This document shows, one piece after another, positions 4,914 to 5,683 of a stretch of DNA of 5,683 nt (positions are counted from its first letter, which is position 1; each line of letters starts with the position of its first letter). The notes under the pieces were generated by a model. That model did not search any database and was not told the origin of the DNA. It saw only the letters and a list, made by a program, of their open reading frames with translations. The DNA is from Burkholderiales bacterium (GTDB lineage: Bacteria > Pseudomonadota > Gammaproteobacteria > Burkholderiales > Burkholderiaceae_C). The translations under genes and the position numbers were made by a program. The DNA is taken from NCBI GenBank assembly GCA_947462175.1, contig CANHOE010000189.1, forward strand, positions 1 to 5,683, written 5' to 3'.

Positions 4914-5302
4914 CCACCCAGCACCTTGGCAATGCGCGAAGGATCGAAACCGACCAGTCGCTGCCCGCGTACCAGCAGCGTCGGCGTGCCTGGCGCCTGT
5001 TGAGCACGATAGCTTTCGGCACAGGCGGCATCGGTTTCGATGAAGCATTCGCTGAACGGGATCTGGTGCTCGGTCATGAAGCGGCTCGCCATCTTGCAGT
5101 ACGAGCACGTCTCGGACGAGATCATCACGATGTCGCCGGGCTTGGCGAGCGCAGCCAACGACACGCCGGATTTGCGATCGCTGTAGGACTGCCAGCTTTG
5201 TAATACCACCCAGGCGGCCAGCGCAATCAGCAGAGGGCGCAGCCATGACCGCCGACGCAATGGCGTCAACAGGGCTGGGGTTGGGGTCGGCTCGGTCGGC
5301 AT
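4907..5302 (-). CDS. Membrane-anchored glutaredoxin/thioredoxin-fold protein with CxxC site
   Basis: The 131 residues start with a Thr/Pro-rich cytoplasmic tail and RRR at 16-18, then one hydrophobic segment at about 21-37 (LRPLLIALAAWVVLQSW). A linker follows, then a thioredoxin-fold domain at about 55-131. The redox site is TCSYC (C66, C69), after strand DIVMIS, and the cis-proline motif is GTPTLLV with P107. RRR before the helix predicts N-in, so the domain should face the periplasm. Two further cysteines, C86 and C94, flank an acidic helix start and could form a second disulphide. The compact domain resembles glutaredoxin more than DsbA. It probably exchanges disulphides or delivers electrons to a partner I cannot name. 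AGGAG on the minus strand (5318-5314) lies 11 nt before the ATG, and the gene starts 6 bp after the RidA stop, so the two form an operon. Confidence 0.85.
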   Translation of the reverse strand: MPTEPTPTPALLTPLRRRSWLRPLLIALAAWVVLQSWQSYSDRKSGVSLAALAKPGDIVMISSETCSYCKMASRFMTEHQIPFSECFIETDAACAESYRAQQAPGTPTLLVRGQRLVGFDPSRIAKVLGGA

Positions 5303-5308
5303 TGCTGG

Positions 5309-5674
5309 TCAGGCTCCTGCGGAAACAGCCGCGGTCACGACGATCTCGATCTTCCAGTCCGGCTTGGCGAGGCGCGCTTGAACCGTGGCGCGCGGCGGCG
5401 CATCGCCCGGCGGCACCCAGTCGTCCCAGACAACGTTCATCGCGTCGTAGTCAGCCAGATCGGCGAGGTAGATCTGGGCCATCAGGATGTGTGCGTTGTC
5501 GGTGCCGGCCTCGGCCAGCAGGCGATCAACCATCGCCAGCACTTGCCGCGTCTGGCCGGCGATGCCCTGCGTGGCATCGCTGGGCACCTGCCCTGCGAGA
5601 TACACCACGCTCTGGAACACGGCCATCTCGGACAGCCGGTCGCCGACATGAAAACGCTTCAGGCTCTGGGACAT
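5309..5674 (-). CDS. RidA family protein (YjgF/YER057c/UK114), YoaB-like subgroup
   Basis: RidA proteins are small homotrimers; the best-known members hydrolyse reactive enamine/imine intermediates released by PLP enzymes, preventing damage to other enzymes. This 121-residue protein has the typical layout: RFHVGDRLSEM, then VVYLAGQVPSD at about 23-33, a helix with QVLAMVDRLLAEAGT, ILMAQIYLADLADYDAMNVVWDDWV at 63-87, and APPRATVQARL with R95, followed by KIEIVVTAAV with E110. R95 matches the substrate-carboxylate-binding Arg of E. coli RidA (R105), and E110 the conserved Glu near its C-terminus. The MNVVWDDWV and KIEI blocks resemble E. coli YoaB more than RidA itself. The ATG at 5674 gives the usual N-terminus. 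Only 9 bp of upstream sequence are visible, so its ribosome binding site and promoter cannot be judged. It is the first visible gene of a two-gene minus-strand unit. Confidence 0.93.
   Translation of the reverse strand: MSQSLKRFHVGDRLSEMAVFQSVVYLAGQVPSDATQGIAGQTRQVLAMVDRLLAEAGTDNAHILMAQIYLADLADYDAMNVVWDDWVPPGDAPPRATVQARLAKPDWKIEIVVTAAVSAGA
5314..5318 (-). promoter_or_regulatory. Shine-Dalgarno site AGGAG of the thiol protein gene, inside the upstream gene
   Basis: The minus-strand AGGAG lies within the last codons of the RidA-family gene and 11 nt before the downstream ATG. The spacing is longer than the usual 5-9 nt. Its location inside the preceding gene fits translational coupling. Confidence 0.5.
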
Positions 5675-5683
5675 GGCGTGTGA

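Noticed and set aside
4903..4915. GGCG/CGCC stem as a bidirectional terminator between convergent genes
   Set aside because: The stem is only 4 bp and neither strand has a T run after it.

Overview
The window is ordinary GC-rich bacterial chromosome, densely packed with housekeeping and small accessory metabolic genes. The codon bias (strong G/C at third positions) and the style of the RecJ, RNase AM and YciO proteins suggest a betaproteobacterium, most likely Burkholderiales. This is inferred from family resemblance only; there is no rRNA or other direct marker. I see no mobile element, CRISPR array, tRNA or rRNA gene, and no sign of a new defence system.

Layout. (1) Positions 1-1488, + strand: the 3' part of recJ, whose first roughly 75 codons lie outside the window. 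(2) Positions 1601-2827, +: a secreted, probably lipid-anchored PQQ-type sugar dehydrogenase of the YliI/Asd type, with its own good ribosome binding site and a twin-arginine-like signal peptide. (3) Positions 2928-3803, +: a PHP-domain phosphoesterase/exonuclease of the RNase AM (Rnm, YciV) family. (4) Positions 3858-4190, +: a small three-helix membrane protein of unknown function. (5) Positions 4236-4874, +: YciO, a paralogue of the threonylcarbamoyl-AMP synthase TsaC/YrdC. (6) On the opposite strand, converging on yciO, a two-gene unit: a RidA-family protein of the YoaB-like type (5674-5309) followed after 6 bp by a membrane-anchored glutaredoxin/thioredoxin-fold protein with a CxxC site (5302-4907). 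No stretch of 300 bp or more lacks a gene; the longest gap is 112 bp (1489-1600).

How the genes relate. rnm and yciO are also adjacent in Escherichia coli (the yciV-yciO region beside trp), so the pairing looks like an old association of RNA-related enzymes; here the three-helix protein lies between them. Both rnm and yciO have a -10-like hexamer (TACAAT and GACAAT) ending exactly 6 nt before the start codon and no Shine-Dalgarno sequence, the geometry expected for leaderless mRNAs. The RidA protein (probable reactive enamine/imine deaminase) and the anchored thiol protein may form a small stress-related operon, but this is inferred from spacing only.

The least explained spots are: the paired leaderless-type starts; a 32-codon ORF bridging rnm and the membrane protein, starting inside the rnm stop codon; the Tat-like lipoprotein signal on a PQQ enzyme; and short direct or inverted repeats in the promoter regions of rnm and yciO.
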